Assembly: GCA_045127535.1 (NCBI GenBank)
Contig: JBGVQN010000007.1
Span: 1 to 56,262, forward strand
Direction: 5' to 3'
Source of the DNA: UBA2942 sp045127535
GTDB taxonomy: Bacteria > Bacillota > Clostridia > Lachnospirales > Lachnospiraceae
Length of the DNA stretch: 56,262 bases
Positions 16,688 to 25,150 of this stretch are shown piece after piece. The position numbers and the translations under genes were made by a program. The notes beneath the pieces are model-generated. The model did no database searches. It worked only from the letters and a program-made list of their open reading frames with translations, and had not been told where the DNA came from. Numbering within the stretch: position 1 is the first letter of the stretch; each line of letters begins with the position of its first letter.

Positions 16688-16802
16688 ACAGCCAAAAGCA
16701 CATTTTGCACCTTTTTTGCTGTGATAAGTATCAGAACGTATCTCTTGTACACTTTCTGCTATCATAAACAACGGAACGTACGCTTTGCAAGCTTTCCGTT
16801 GT
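16688..16802. repeat. three tandem hairpins in the trpB leader
   Basis: Three short inverted repeats follow each other between the T-box terminator and trpB: 16688-16722 (ACAGC...GCTGT), 16722-16764 (TGATA...TATCA with inner CAGAA/TTCTG) and 16768-16802 (ACAACGGAA/TTCCGTTGT). The third shares its apical sequence GTACGCTTTGC with the hairpin at 53038-53072. They are non-coding and lie in the transcribed leader. Confidence 0.55.
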
Positions 16803-16808
16803 CATGCA

Positions 16809-17062
16809 CAAAAAACTCCTATCCTACCAACTGATAGGACAGGAGTATATTTACTTCTGCGGTGCCACCTAAATTTATCCAACGGATACGCTCTGCCATG
16901 TACTATCATACATGTCCTGCTGTAACGTGCAGCCACGTCTCACCTACTCCAAATCGTTTCGGATCGCCCTCCAAGAACCATTCACCAAGCTTCCCAATGC
17001 TGCAATCCCACCTCCTGCAGCTCTCTGCGTATGTTTCACATGGTTACTATTTCTCTTCATCA
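16809..17062 (-). promoter_or_regulatory. tRNA-Trp T-box leader of trpB
   Basis: The minus strand carries the T-box motif AGGTGGCACCGC (16859-16870), followed by a terminator stem (16815-16829 with 16832-16846) and a run of six T. Upstream, stem I shows the AGAGAGCTGC element and a specifier loop GGTGAA-TGG, whose UGG codon (16978-16980) is tryptophan. Uncharged tRNA-Trp would pair with the specifier and the TGGCACC bulge, stabilise the antiterminator and allow trpB transcription. Confidence 0.93.
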
Positions 17063-17083
17063 GTTTTACTATAATATGTGATT

Positions 17084-17112
17084 ATGATAATCCACCTTTT
17101 TATATTTGTCAA
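17084..17112 (-). promoter_or_regulatory. trpB T-box promoter
   Basis: On the minus strand a perfect -35 TTGACA (17107-17112) is followed after 17 nt by TATCAT (17084-17089). The start point would be near 17077, just before stem I of the T-box. Confidence 0.8.
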
Positions 17113-17161
17113 GGATTTTCCACAAAAATCATTTTTTCATCATTTTGTTGCAGTTATATGT

Positions 17162-18700
17162 TCAGTCTGATCCAGACATATCCTCTGCCTTGATTTCTGC
17201 CTTAGGCAGTTCAAACCAGAACTCCACGCCTCCAGGACGGTTCCATACACCATACTTTTCGCCCATAGAATCCATAATAGCCTTTACAATAGACAAACCA
17301 ATGCCGCTTCCTCCATAGGCTCTGGTTCTGGCTTTGTCTACCTTATAAAACTTCTCCCAGATTTTATCCAGGTCTCCCTCTGGAATTGGGTCACCAGTGT
17401 TGTAAACGCTGACACGAATTTTGCCGCTTAACTCTATGACCGCAATCTCAATCATCTTATCATATGCCAGATGATTTAAGGCATTGCTCAGGAAATTGGT
17501 AATGACCTCCTCTGTCTTAAACTCATCTCCTGTTACCACTGCCAATTCAGGCAGATTCAGCTTCAGCTTTGCTTCCTTCTGCTTCATGGTAATGGCATTG
17601 GCATCCACTACAGACTGCACCAGACTGACCATATCAAACTCTGTAATATCTAATACATCCTGTCCAAATTCCAGATGATTTAAGGTCAGCAGCTTACGCA
17701 CCATCTTATTCATCTTATCAGCCTCATCAATGATCACTTCGCAATAAAAATCCCTGCTTTCCGGGTTATCGTTGACAGCCTCCTGGAGACCTTCTGCATA
17801 ACCCTGAATCAGTGCAATAGGGGTTTTCAGTTCATGGGATACATTGGAGAGAAATTCTTTTCTTACTTCATCAATCTGTACTTTTTCCTGGATATCTCGC
17901 TTTAACTGCTCGTTGGCACTTTGCAATTCTTCAATGGTTAGCTGCAGCCGGTCTGCCATGGTATTGATGCTGTTGCCCAGAATGCCAATTTCGTCCTGTT
18001 CTTTCCCCATGTACCGTTTCTGGAAATCCAGCTGGGACATTTTTTCGGAAATTTCTGCCAGCTCCAATATCGGCTTGGTAAACTGCCTGGTTACCAGCAT
18101 GAGTACTACGGCAGTAAACAACATAACTGCCACACCCACATAAACCAGCAGCCGGTTTGCCACCTCTACACTTTCCCGGATGGATTCCAAAGGTGTAGAC
18201 ATAACAAACACAATCTGGGAATTAAAAAAACCCCAGCTTTCTAAATAAGACATCTGAGTATTCGGCGCTGCTGTCTCCCAGATCTGCATATTTTCATCAC
18301 TGTATACCACCTTCTCTACAGCAAACTCATCAGAATATATGGTTACTCTGCCGCCCAATGAGCCAAGCATGTATTGTACCAGCTTCTGCTGCATAGTAGT
18401 TTCCTCTATCCGGGAAGCATAATTGCCGATAATCTTCCTTTGGGAGTCCATATACAGCATGGAAATATTATATTTGTCACGGATCCTGTCCATTTCCAGC
18501 TCAATTTCATCATCGCTGTACGATTCGCTTTCTACCATTCCTTTAACCGTCTCGTAGGAGTCGATCATTTTCTGGGTCTTTTCTTTATAATAAAAATCAT
18601 CCAGAAACTGATTGTTCAAAAACACAATGAGCCAAAGAGTCAATGCCAGAAGTCCGGCAAAAATCAAGGTCAATTTCAATCGAAGTGAGATCTTATTCAT
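17162..18700 (-). CDS. sensor histidine kinase (HAMP, HisKA, HATPase)
   Basis: The 512-residue membrane kinase senses an unknown extracellular cue and phosphorylates the OmpR-type regulator encoded just upstream. Order: transmembrane helix at about 11-28, an extracellular sensor of about 155 residues, a second helix at 184-203, a HAMP linker, a dimerisation domain with the phospho-acceptor H289 in NVSHELKTP, and an ATPase with N box NFLSNALNHL and G box GGSGIGLSIVKAIMDS. The start overlaps the regulator's stop region by 8 bp, so the two are co-translated. The ligand cannot be read from the sequence. Confidence 0.93.
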   Translation of the reverse strand: MNKISLRLKLTLIFAGLLALTLWLIVFLNNQFLDDFYYKEKTQKMIDSYETVKGMVESESYSDDEIELEMDRIRDKYNISMLYMDSQRKIIGNYASRIEETTMQQKLVQYMLGSLGGRVTIYSDEFAVEKVVYSDENMQIWETAAPNTQMSYLESWGFFNSQIVFVMSTPLESIRESVEVANRLLVYVGVAVMLFTAVVLMLVTRQFTKPILELAEISEKMSQLDFQKRYMGKEQDEIGILGNSINTMADRLQLTIEELQSANEQLKRDIQEKVQIDEVRKEFLSNVSHELKTPIALIQGYAEGLQEAVNDNPESRDFYCEVIIDEADKMNKMVRKLLTLNHLEFGQDVLDITEFDMVSLVQSVVDANAITMKQKEAKLKLNLPELAVVTGDEFKTEEVITNFLSNALNHLAYDKMIEIAVIELSGKIRVSVYNTGDPIPEGDLDKIWEKFYKVDKARTRAYGGSGIGLSIVKAIMDSMGEKYGVWNRPGGVEFWFELPKAEIKAEDMSGSD

Positions 18701-19376
18701 TGTTTACCTCGAATTTATAGCCCATCCCCCAGATGGTCTTAATGTATTCTCCCTTACTGCCCATTTTGCTGCGCAGCTTTTTTACGTGAGTATCTACAGT
18801 GCGGGAATCTCCGAAATAATCATAGTTCCACACATTGTTCAAGATTTTTTCACGGGACAGCGCCAACCCCCTGTTTTCCATAAAATAAGCCAGAAGTTCA
18901 AACTCTTTGTAGCTTAATTCCACATTTTTTCCATCAATGGTGACGGTATGAGCAGCCTTGTCCATGACGATCCCACCTATGTCTGTGATATCTGTTGCTG
19001 CATTGCTGCTGCGACGTAAAATCGCCTCAATACGGGCTACCAGGATCTTGGGGCTGAAAGGCTTGGAAATGTATTCATCTACCCCTAACTCAAAGCCCTG
19101 CAGCTCGTCCTGTTCTTCGCCTTTGGCAGTGAGCATAATGATGGGGACTTTGGAGGAATATTCTCTGATGGTACGAACTACCTGCCAGCCATTCATCTTG
19201 GGCATCATTACGTCCAGAAGGATGAGGGCAATGTCTTTTTCTGCAAAAAAAATCTCTACAGCCTGTTCACCGTCTTCGGCTTCAATGACATCAAAGTTTT
19301 TGCGGACAAGGAAATCCTTTACCAATTTGCGCATGCGGCTTTCGTCGTCTACTACTAATATTTTTAACTGTTCCAT
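18693..19376 (-). CDS. OmpR/PhoB-family response regulator
   Basis: The 227-residue protein is the DNA-binding partner of the adjacent kinase. The receiver domain (1-120) has the acidic pocket DDE (10-12), the phosphorylated D55 in LLDVMMP, T83 and K105 in ISKPFSP. A winged-helix DNA-binding domain (130-227) has the typical LSYKEFELLAYFMEN and SRTVDTHVKKLRSKMG, ending in the wing GMGYKFE. It is the first gene of a two-gene operon. Its targets are unknown. Confidence 0.95.
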   Translation of the reverse strand: MEQLKILVVDDESRMRKLVKDFLVRKNFDVIEAEDGEQAVEIFFAEKDIALILLDVMMPKMNGWQVVRTIREYSSKVPIIMLTAKGEEQDELQGFELGVDEYISKPFSPKILVARIEAILRRSSNAATDITDIGGIVMDKAAHTVTIDGKNVELSYKEFELLAYFMENRGLALSREKILNNVWNYDYFGDSRTVDTHVKKLRSKMGSKGEYIKTIWGMGYKFEVNNE

Positions 19377-19490
19377 GGATGCGCTCCTTTCTGCTTAGGG
19401 AACATCAAGTGATCTTATTGTATCATAATACAGGGAGTATATCATAAAAATGTGGAGAGATTGTGTTTTTGAGGAAGCGTAAGTTTTTTA

Positions 19491-19931
19491 TCAAAACGTC
19501 TTAGGCGGGTAATCCATGTGACACTGTACCAGATGCACCATTGCAATGCCTGCCTCAGAGCATTCTTTGGCCTGTGCCAGTATACAGATATGCAAACCAC
19601 ACGATCTCACCGCACTATATCCCCACTTCTTTCTCCTATAGCAACTCCGCTTCGCATGCAAATAAATACGTCTTATCTTACGGCAAAAATACAAATACCC
19701 ATTATTCTCAGCTGCTCTTTTATCGATGTTTTTTGAGAACATGCGATAGTAAATGCATATCAACAGCGCTGACGCAATCATACCGGTCAATACAGTCAAA
19801 AACCTGTTTTCCAACAGCAAAAGCATCAAAACCAATATGGAACAAAAACACAACAGACACTGGCCAATTTCATCAAAACCATACCCCTTATGCAAACTTT
19901 CCCATAACCTTCCATAGAATTTCTGCAACAT
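19491..19931 (-). CDS. small membrane protein of unknown function
   Basis: The 146-residue product has two adjacent hydrophobic segments (about 26-41 and 45-62) and a basic, cysteine-containing C-terminus with no recognisable motif. The N-terminal half (YGFDEIGQCLL..., IYYRMFSKNIDKRAAENNGYL) resembles short clostridial membrane proteins whose C-terminus is normally a zinc ribbon. The expected CPxC pairs are missing here and no frame restores them. It lies alone, 115 bp upstream (in genomic order, left-to-right) of the regulator's start. I cannot assign a function. Confidence 0.55.
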   Translation of the reverse strand: MLQKFYGRLWESLHKGYGFDEIGQCLLCFCSILVLMLLLLENRFLTVLTGMIASALLICIYYRMFSKNIDKRAAENNGYLYFCRKIRRIYLHAKRSCYRRKKWGYSAVRSCGLHICILAQAKECSEAGIAMVHLVQCHMDYPPKTF

Positions 19932-20258
19932 ATTCCTTTTCCTCCCAAAAACCTTTTTGACATATTTTGAAGCCCCTTACTTCAAAACTTTTACTTCCGT
20001 ACCACCATGCAGAACTTTTCTAAGCTTTTTGCAAACTTCTGCCTTGTCATTTTTACTATATCATAAAATTATAAATATGTCATCAATAAAATGTAAAATA
20101 GCATTTTTTGTATCTTTGCACAATTCTTATGGCTTTTTTTGTATAAATTTATTTCTTCATCTTATTTTTCACAATTTTTAAAAGTACTGGTCTTTTTCCA
20201 ATTTTGATATCTTTAGGTCTCTGGGTGTTAGAATTTGTAATGATTCATTTTAGAAAGA
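19932..20258. other. intergenic, no gene seen
   Basis: This AT-rich stretch between the small membrane protein and the polysaccharide-module terminator contains poly-T/A runs but no supported reading frame, RNA motif or repeat. Confidence 0.6.
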
Positions 20259-20305
20259 AAAGAGCTGTCTTCTGTCTGGTCAGGCCAGACAGAAGACAGC
20301 TCTTT
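20259..20305 (-). terminator. terminator of the cps-type operon
   Basis: A perfect 21-bp stem (20259-20279 with 20285-20305) closes over 5 nt, and in the minus direction is followed by a T-rich tail (TTTCTTTC). It lies 65 bp after the Ig-like gene and probably ends the whole polysaccharide-control operon. Confidence 0.85.
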
Positions 20306-20369
20306 ACAAAAACATTGATGTTCCATATCCTGAGAGATGAAAATCCTGATTGACAGTTTTCCAACGGCA

Positions 20370-21089
20370 CTATTGAACAGTTAACTGAAATTTCTGAGGA
20401 ATGCATCTGTTTCCATCGCTGTCCAATAACCAAAATTCCAACTCATATGTACCTGGTACATTCTTATCATAATGCCCAGACACCACAATCTGTCCACTGA
20501 GATATCCCGTATCATCCTTATTATCTCCTATAGATGCAATATAATCCCAGTAATTGAAATTGCTTCCTGCAGAAATCACTGCACTGTTTCCATTTAATAC
20601 CAACACAGGGGCTTCTGGATCTATATCCGCTGATACCTCAGCTTCCTGTGAAGCTTCGATTTCACTTTCAGCTTCTAACTCCTGAGAACTTTCTTCTGTC
20701 ATAGATTCTGTTTCTTCGCTTTCAGCCGGAGAAGTCTCATCTTCCACAGATATATTGGTTTCTTTCTCGGAATTCAGCTGATATATCCTGGTATAAGTAG
20801 CCATATTATTATTGCTATCTTTTACAACATAAACGACAGTAAACGCTTCTGCTGATTTCATTTTGGATCGGATTACGATCTTATCTGAAATTTCTCCGTC
20901 CTCTTTATCATAGGCAGATATTCCCTCTAACAACACCAGATCAGACATGCCTTCGGCATAAACCAAATCTGTATTCTCTACCCGAAAATATGGATCCTCA
21001 TTACGTCCCTTCATTGCCGAAATACAGCATATAATAGCCAGTGCAATACATACACACAATAATACCATATTTAATTGTTTATTTCTCAT
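20370..21089 (-). CDS. membrane-anchored protein with Ig-like (DUF5011-type) domains
   Basis: The 239-residue protein has an N-terminal hydrophobic segment (about 8-25) that anchors or exports it, then an Ig-like repeat (about 35-105: LVLLEGISAYDKEDGEISD, VVYVVKDSNNN), a Glu/Ser/Thr-rich low-complexity linker (about 110-155) and a second Ig-like unit (about 156-239: YDKNVPGTYELEFWLLDSDGN). Such domains occur in bacterial surface proteins and in cell-envelope polysaccharide loci. It is the last gene before the terminator and follows the tyrosine kinase gene by about 120 bp. Its ligand and role are unknown. Confidence 0.7.
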   Translation of the reverse strand: MRNKQLNMVLLCVCIALAIICCISAMKGRNEDPYFRVENTDLVYAEGMSDLVLLEGISAYDKEDGEISDKIVIRSKMKSAEAFTVVYVVKDSNNNMATYTRIYQLNSEKETNISVEDETSPAESEETESMTEESSQELEAESEIEASQEAEVSADIDPEAPVLVLNGNSAVISAGSNFNYWDYIASIGDNKDDTGYLSGQIVVSGHYDKNVPGTYELEFWLLDSDGNRCIPQKFQLTVQ

Positions 21090-21212
21090 AAAATTACCTT
21101 TCCTTTACTGTTTATTCATACATCTCTGTAATTTCCACAGCACATCATCCGATCAAGAAATACTCTTTTACAATATGATACTGGCATTTCCATCTACTTT
21201 TATGATACTATT

Positions 21213-21992
21213 TTACTCTTCGGACTCATTCTTTCCGTAATAGCCATAATAGCCGCCGTAGTAGCCACCGTAATAACTTCCATAGTAGCCTTTACCATAC
21301 TTACCGCCGCCTTTTCCATTTAATGCCACCATGGTATATACCACACCCAGGATACGGCACCGTGCCATACGCAGCTGTTCTGTTACCTTCTGTGCAAGGC
21401 GATAACTAATAGAACTATTTTTACAAACAAGAATCACTCCATCACACTGCTGTGCGATTACAGCGGCATCAATAACAGCTCCAATAGGTGGTGTATCAAT
21501 AATCACATAATCATACTTTTCCTTACCATAAGCAAGCAGCTTGGAAAAACGCTCATTGCCCAGCAGTTCAGAAGGGTTGGGCGGAACCGCACCTGCCTGT
21601 ATCATATGCAATTCATAAGTATTCAAATCATCCATCTGCGCATAGTCACTCTGCTCTCCCTGGAAAGCAGTCACACCAATTGCTTCCTCTAATTCTACCA
21701 GGCCGGAAAGATAATGAGACAAACCACAATTTTTCCCGGTCACACCAAATCTGGACTTAAATACAGACTTTCTCATATCTGCATCAATATATAAAACCTT
21801 TTTACCAGATGCAGCAAAAGTCTTTGCCAACTGATATGTAGTAACAGACTTTCCTTCATTTGGTACGCAGCTGGTAGCTGCTATAACGGAAATTTCCTTT
21901 CCGCAAAACTCAACATTTGCTCTCAATGCTTTAAAAGCTTCACTCGCATTATAATCTAATTTAATATCTGATTCTATTTCAATCTTATACAT
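21213..21992 (-). CDS. CpsD/CapB-family tyrosine kinase
   Basis: The 259-residue BY-kinase autophosphorylates on tyrosines and, with its membrane partner, controls polysaccharide chain length and export. Visible are Walker A PNEGKSVTT, Walker A' LYIDADMRKS, Walker B VIIDTPPIG and a C-terminal cluster of YYG/YGG repeats whose tyrosines are the autophosphorylation sites. The start at 21992 (MYKIE) has GGAGG 5 nt upstream; a longer frame to 22043 has none. It follows the Wzz-like activator gene by about 90 bp, the usual order. Confidence 0.9.
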   Translation of the reverse strand: MYKIEIESDIKLDYNASEAFKALRANVEFCGKEISVIAATSCVPNEGKSVTTYQLAKTFAASGKKVLYIDADMRKSVFKSRFGVTGKNCGLSHYLSGLVELEEAIGVTAFQGEQSDYAQMDDLNTYELHMIQAGAVPPNPSELLGNERFSKLLAYGKEKYDYVIIDTPPIGAVIDAAVIAQQCDGVILVCKNSSISYRLAQKVTEQLRMARCRILGVVYTMVALNGKGGGKYGKGYYGSYYGGYYGGYYGYYGKNESEE

Positions 21993-22084
21993 AGCATCCT
22001 CCACAAACATGCTGCAGGTCTCCCTGAAGCTGTTACTGTGCACAATTTACTGCATTTATAAAACCCTTTGAAATCCGCCGTTGA

Positions 22085-22870
22085 TTATTTTTTGTGTTTT
22101 TTCTTCTTGGATTTCTTCTTAGATTTCTTATTTTCAGAAAGAGCTTCCATTTCCGGAATGCTGCCTAAAACACTAAGTCCCAGATATTTTTCAATGTCTT
22201 CAGTGGTCTTTAAGGTATCATCCATCAGATAACGGATCATAACAAAAAGAATCATCAGCACTGCGCCAATCAGTCCACCGCCCAATACATATTTCTTTAC
22301 GCTGGGACCTGACGGAGCTTCTGGTACTGTAGCAGTATCTACTACATTAGCTCTGTCTATACTCATAATCTCCTGGAATGCCTCACAGGAAACCTCACAA
22401 ATCATATTGGCCAGATCTGCTGCATAATAAGGATCTGTATTTACAACTGCAACTTTCAGAAAGCGTGTTCCATCCACAATCGCAACACTCAGATTGCCTC
22501 TTACCTGGTCCACAGTCACATCCGTAAGCCCCAGATTATTGATTGCCTCTTTTATTACCCTGTCGCTGAGAACCAACTGCTTAGAGTCACTGATCAGCTG
22601 TGTACTGGACTGCAGATCAGAATATGTAAGAGATGCATCCGAATTCTGTGCGTTAATTACATACATGGTTGCTGATGCTGTATATGTAGGCACCATAGCC
22701 AGACTTACATATAAGTATCCCACCAGTGCTAAGCAACAGGCACTGAGCAGAATGCTGATGATGTTATCCCGCAGTGCCATCAACAAATTCATTACATCTA
22801 TTTCAAATTCTTCTGTTTTCTCAGTTGGAATCTGATACATTTCATTTCCGTTATCCATTAATGGTTCCAT
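22085..22870 (-). CDS. CpsC/CapA-type Wzz chain-length and kinase activator protein
   Basis: The 261-residue protein has transmembrane helices at about 37-59 and 205-228, an extracellular Wzz domain between them with the proline-rich EAPSGPS before the second helix, and a very basic lysine-rich cytoplasmic tail. In Gram-positive bacteria this protein activates the separate CpsD kinase and sets polysaccharide chain length. GGAGG lies 7 nt before the ATG at 22870, which is preferred over the ATG at 22876. It lies between cpsB- and cpsD-type genes. Confidence 0.9.
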   Translation of the reverse strand: MEPLMDNGNEMYQIPTEKTEEFEIDVMNLLMALRDNIISILLSACCLALVGYLYVSLAMVPTYTASATMYVINAQNSDASLTYSDLQSSTQLISDSKQLVLSDRVIKEAINNLGLTDVTVDQVRGNLSVAIVDGTRFLKVAVVNTDPYYAADLANMICEVSCEAFQEIMSIDRANVVDTATVPEAPSGPSVKKYVLGGGLIGAVLMILFVMIRYLMDDTLKTTEDIEKYLGLSVLGSIPEMEALSENKKSKKKSKKKKHKK

Positions 22871-22884
22871 TCCCATTCCTCCTA

Positions 22885-23610
22885 CTATAAACGCTTGTTC
22901 AAAATAACATTTTGTGGATTTTGCCAGAAGATTTTTTCTGCATAATCCTGCCCCTTTTTACCAGTTACATACTGCACACACTTCTGTATCAGCGGCGGTC
23001 TGCCTGATATGTTATGGGCATCTGTTGCAATAAAATCAATCAAGTCATTCTTTAGAAGTTTTTGACAGTATCGCTGCATCCAAAATCCGGCCTCTCCAGC
23101 CAAATCAGATGCATTTACCTGTACCAGCACCCTGAAATCCTCTTTCAGTTCCAGAATATAATCCGGGTTTTTCCGAATACAGTTATAACGTTCCGCATGT
23201 GCAAGAATCGCAGTAAATCCATCCTCTGCCAGCCTCTGTACATTTTTCTGTATTTCAGAAAATGAATCTTCATATCCATATTCCATCAATACATATCGTG
23301 AACCGGCCAATGTAGGAATTTTCCCCACCTTCAGTCTCTGGTATATACCAGGTTCACAAAACACCTCTGCCCCCAAAAGAACTTTTACAGCAATGCCTTC
23401 TCTGGCACAGGCTTCATTTACCTGTTCTGTTAACAGCGGCAAATCCGTCTTTTCTGAGCGGTATCTGCATCTGTCAAAATGCGGTGTGGCAATTACCGTA
23501 TCAATTTCCTGTTGCTGACAGATCCTCAGCATCTCCAGCGTACGCTCCATATCCTTTGCGCCGTCATCCACCGCTGGCAATATATGCTGATGAATATCTA
23601 TCACCTTCAT
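22885..23610 (-). CDS. CpsB/CapC-type PHP tyrosine phosphatase
   Basis: The 241-residue metal-dependent phosphatase removes phosphate from the CpsD tyrosine cluster. It shows the PHP metal-binding motifs DIHQHILPAVDDGAKD near the N-terminus, ATPHF, LAHAERY and IATDAHN. The ATG at 23610 has AAAGGA 10 nt upstream; the upstream TTG (23619) is less likely. It is the first gene of the phosphatase-activator-kinase module. No glycosyltransferase or Wzx/Wzy gene follows in the window, so the module it regulates must be elsewhere. Confidence 0.9.
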   Translation of the reverse strand: MKVIDIHQHILPAVDDGAKDMERTLEMLRICQQQEIDTVIATPHFDRCRYRSEKTDLPLLTEQVNEACAREGIAVKVLLGAEVFCEPGIYQRLKVGKIPTLAGSRYVLMEYGYEDSFSEIQKNVQRLAEDGFTAILAHAERYNCIRKNPDYILELKEDFRVLVQVNASDLAGEAGFWMQRYCQKLLKNDLIDFIATDAHNISGRPPLIQKCVQYVTGKKGQDYAEKIFWQNPQNVILNKRL

Positions 23611-23763
23611 AACAACCAAATCCTTTCTTGCATCACCTGTGCAACAGTCATACTATTGCTTCTGCCTCGTTCTGCAAAAAACGTCATGTTTCTACATATC
23701 AGTCACATGGATCTGCATTTTATCACAGACTCATATAGCATAATCCTACGACATGACATTTCT

Positions 23764-23769
23764 ATCATA
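23764..23769 (-). promoter_or_regulatory. extended -10 promoter of the cps-type operon
   Basis: On the minus strand TGGTATGAT forms an extended -10 (TGn-TATGAT) about 155 bp before the phosphatase gene. No good -35 is visible. The rest of 23611-24010 contains no gene that I can support. Confidence 0.45.
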
Positions 23770-24010
23770 CCACAAAGATTACACAAAATCTATTGTTTTT
23801 TATCAAAGCATCAAAGTATACATACATTTTGTTTTCATTTTTGGAGTGTTTCGCCTTTTTGTTTAATACTTTGTACAGATTTTTATGTTTTTTGTATTTT
23901 TTTACTTTATTTGATACACTAAAACCATTTTAACGAACCCTGTCCGCACAAAAACACTGATTTCTACTGATCTGATCCCAACTTTATTATTCAACTGGCC
24001 TAATGTGATT

Positions 24011-24247
24011 TTATTTGGGCATACTGGAATCCCGGACAGCTATCAAAGGGACCAGTTGCTGGCTTTTTCCTGCTTCCGGGGTTTGCATACAGCCAAAGGC
24101 CATATCATCATTGGCACAAAGCAGAGCATCAGGGAGCTCTTCCGCTTCTGTAATCATGCGCAATGTTTCTCTGTAAGCCTCTTCCCGGCTGGATCCACCA
24201 AATCCAATGAATTCCTTCTTCTCAGGAAGAGGATATTGTCCCAACAA
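24011..24247 (-). pseudogene. remnant of a LacI-family sugar-binding regulator
   Basis: The 78-codon frame encodes SREEAYRETLRMITEAEELPD followed by ALLCANDDMAFGCMQ, the hallmark of the periplasmic-binding-protein-like domain of LacI-type regulators (shown in pieces). It lacks the N-terminal helix-turn-helix and the first half of the sensor, and after CMQ the expected helix and strand are replaced by unrelated residues and an early stop. No ribosome site precedes its ATG. It is a decayed fragment, not a working gene. Confidence 0.7.
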
Positions 24248-24579
24248 AACTATTTTAAATAAGCAATCCTTCTCATTCTATTTTTGAGCCAAAACCTTAT
24301 TCAAATTTTATAACAAATCTGATAAACGTGCAACTGTTTTATAACAACTGCATAAAATATTTTTTGCTGCAATTTTTCTGTGTGTTTTTAGTCCAAAATT
24401 TTTTCATTCAAAAATACAGACTTCTGCCGCCAGCTGCATGCAAAAGCCTGTATTTTCTCAAAAAATTCTTCATTTCTGCACTGTTTTGCGCATATCAAGT
24501 TTGCGTCTGGATCAGCCCCTCAAACTTGCTGAGTGAAAATTTATCTTCACTCTTACTCTGCCAAATGTGCCGTTACATT
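24248..24579. other. intergenic, no gene seen
   Basis: AT-rich sequence between the LacI remnant and the lipoprotein gene. No frame with a ribosome site, RNA motif or clear hairpin was found. Confidence 0.5.
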
Positions 24580-24984
24580 TTATCTGGTGGTATGATCGGT
24601 ACTGGTTACATTATCTTTTTCAGTGTGTCCTTCGATGTCATCTACCATCTCATCCAAAAGGCCTTCTGTTGCCCTGGCAGTTTCATGATAGACATCAGTA
24701 GTACTCTCTACAGTATTGTGTCGAGTGCTATCTGTCGTTGTCCCATCCACTCTTGTTTCATTGTGGACACTGCTTCCGGTGCCATCTGTGGTATGACTTG
24801 TGGTACCATCTGTAGTATGACTTGTGGTACCATCTGTAGTATGCTTTGTACTACTTTCTGTAGTATGATTTATGGTACCTTTTGTAGTATTGGTGCCATT
24901 TCCTGCATGGTTGTTACGACAGCCGGAAGCCATACTCATTACTGTAACTACAGCAGCTGCCAGCAAATACTTTCTGAATTTCAT
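24580..24984 (-). CDS. Thr-rich repeat lipoprotein of unknown function
   Basis: The 134-residue product has a signal peptide and a lipobox-like MASGC (about residue 22), so it is probably attached to the outer face of the membrane. The mature part is dominated by His-Thr-Asp-Gly repeats (HTTDGTTS) and ends in a short helical segment GLLDEMVDDIEGH, which recalls other small clostridial lipoproteins. The ATG at 24984 has GGAGG 5 nt upstream. It is a single gene, separate from the downstream cps-type operon. Function unknown. Confidence 0.7.
   Translation of the reverse strand: MKFRKYLLAAAVVTVMSMASGCRNNHAGNGTNTTKGTINHTTESSTKHTTDGTTSHTTDGTTSHTTDGTGSSVHNETRVDGTTTDSTRHNTVESTTDVYHETARATEGLLDEMVDDIEGHTEKDNVTSTDHTTR
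24782..24853. repeat. three 24-bp tandem repeats inside the lipoprotein gene
   Basis: Units at 24782-24805, 24806-24829 and 24830-24853 differ by one to a few bases and encode the eight-residue repeat HTTDGTTS. In-frame unit gain or loss would alter protein length. Confidence 0.85.
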
Positions 24985-25150
24985 AACATCCTCCATCTGA
25001 TGCTTTCTGTATATACAGAGACAGCATCGGTTTGTTTACCTTACTATTCTGTACTGCTTTTGCAGAATTATGCGGAAGTATCATGAAACTCATATTTTGG
25101 ATATCAAAACCTCCATATTACCAATAATTGTAAATTTGTTCGTAACGATT

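Noticed and set aside
19491..19736. Frameshifted zinc-ribbon C-terminus in the small membrane protein
   Set aside because: None of the three frames restores a CPxC pair or the usual RVPRGKG motif, so a simple frameshift is not supported.
20245..20433. 62-codon minus-strand frame
   Set aside because: It runs through the strong 21-bp terminator and overlaps the end of the Ig-like gene; no start signal.
23611..24010. Missing gene between cpsB and the LacI fragment
   Set aside because: Frames here are short, AT-rich and lack ribosome sites; only a promoter is plausible.
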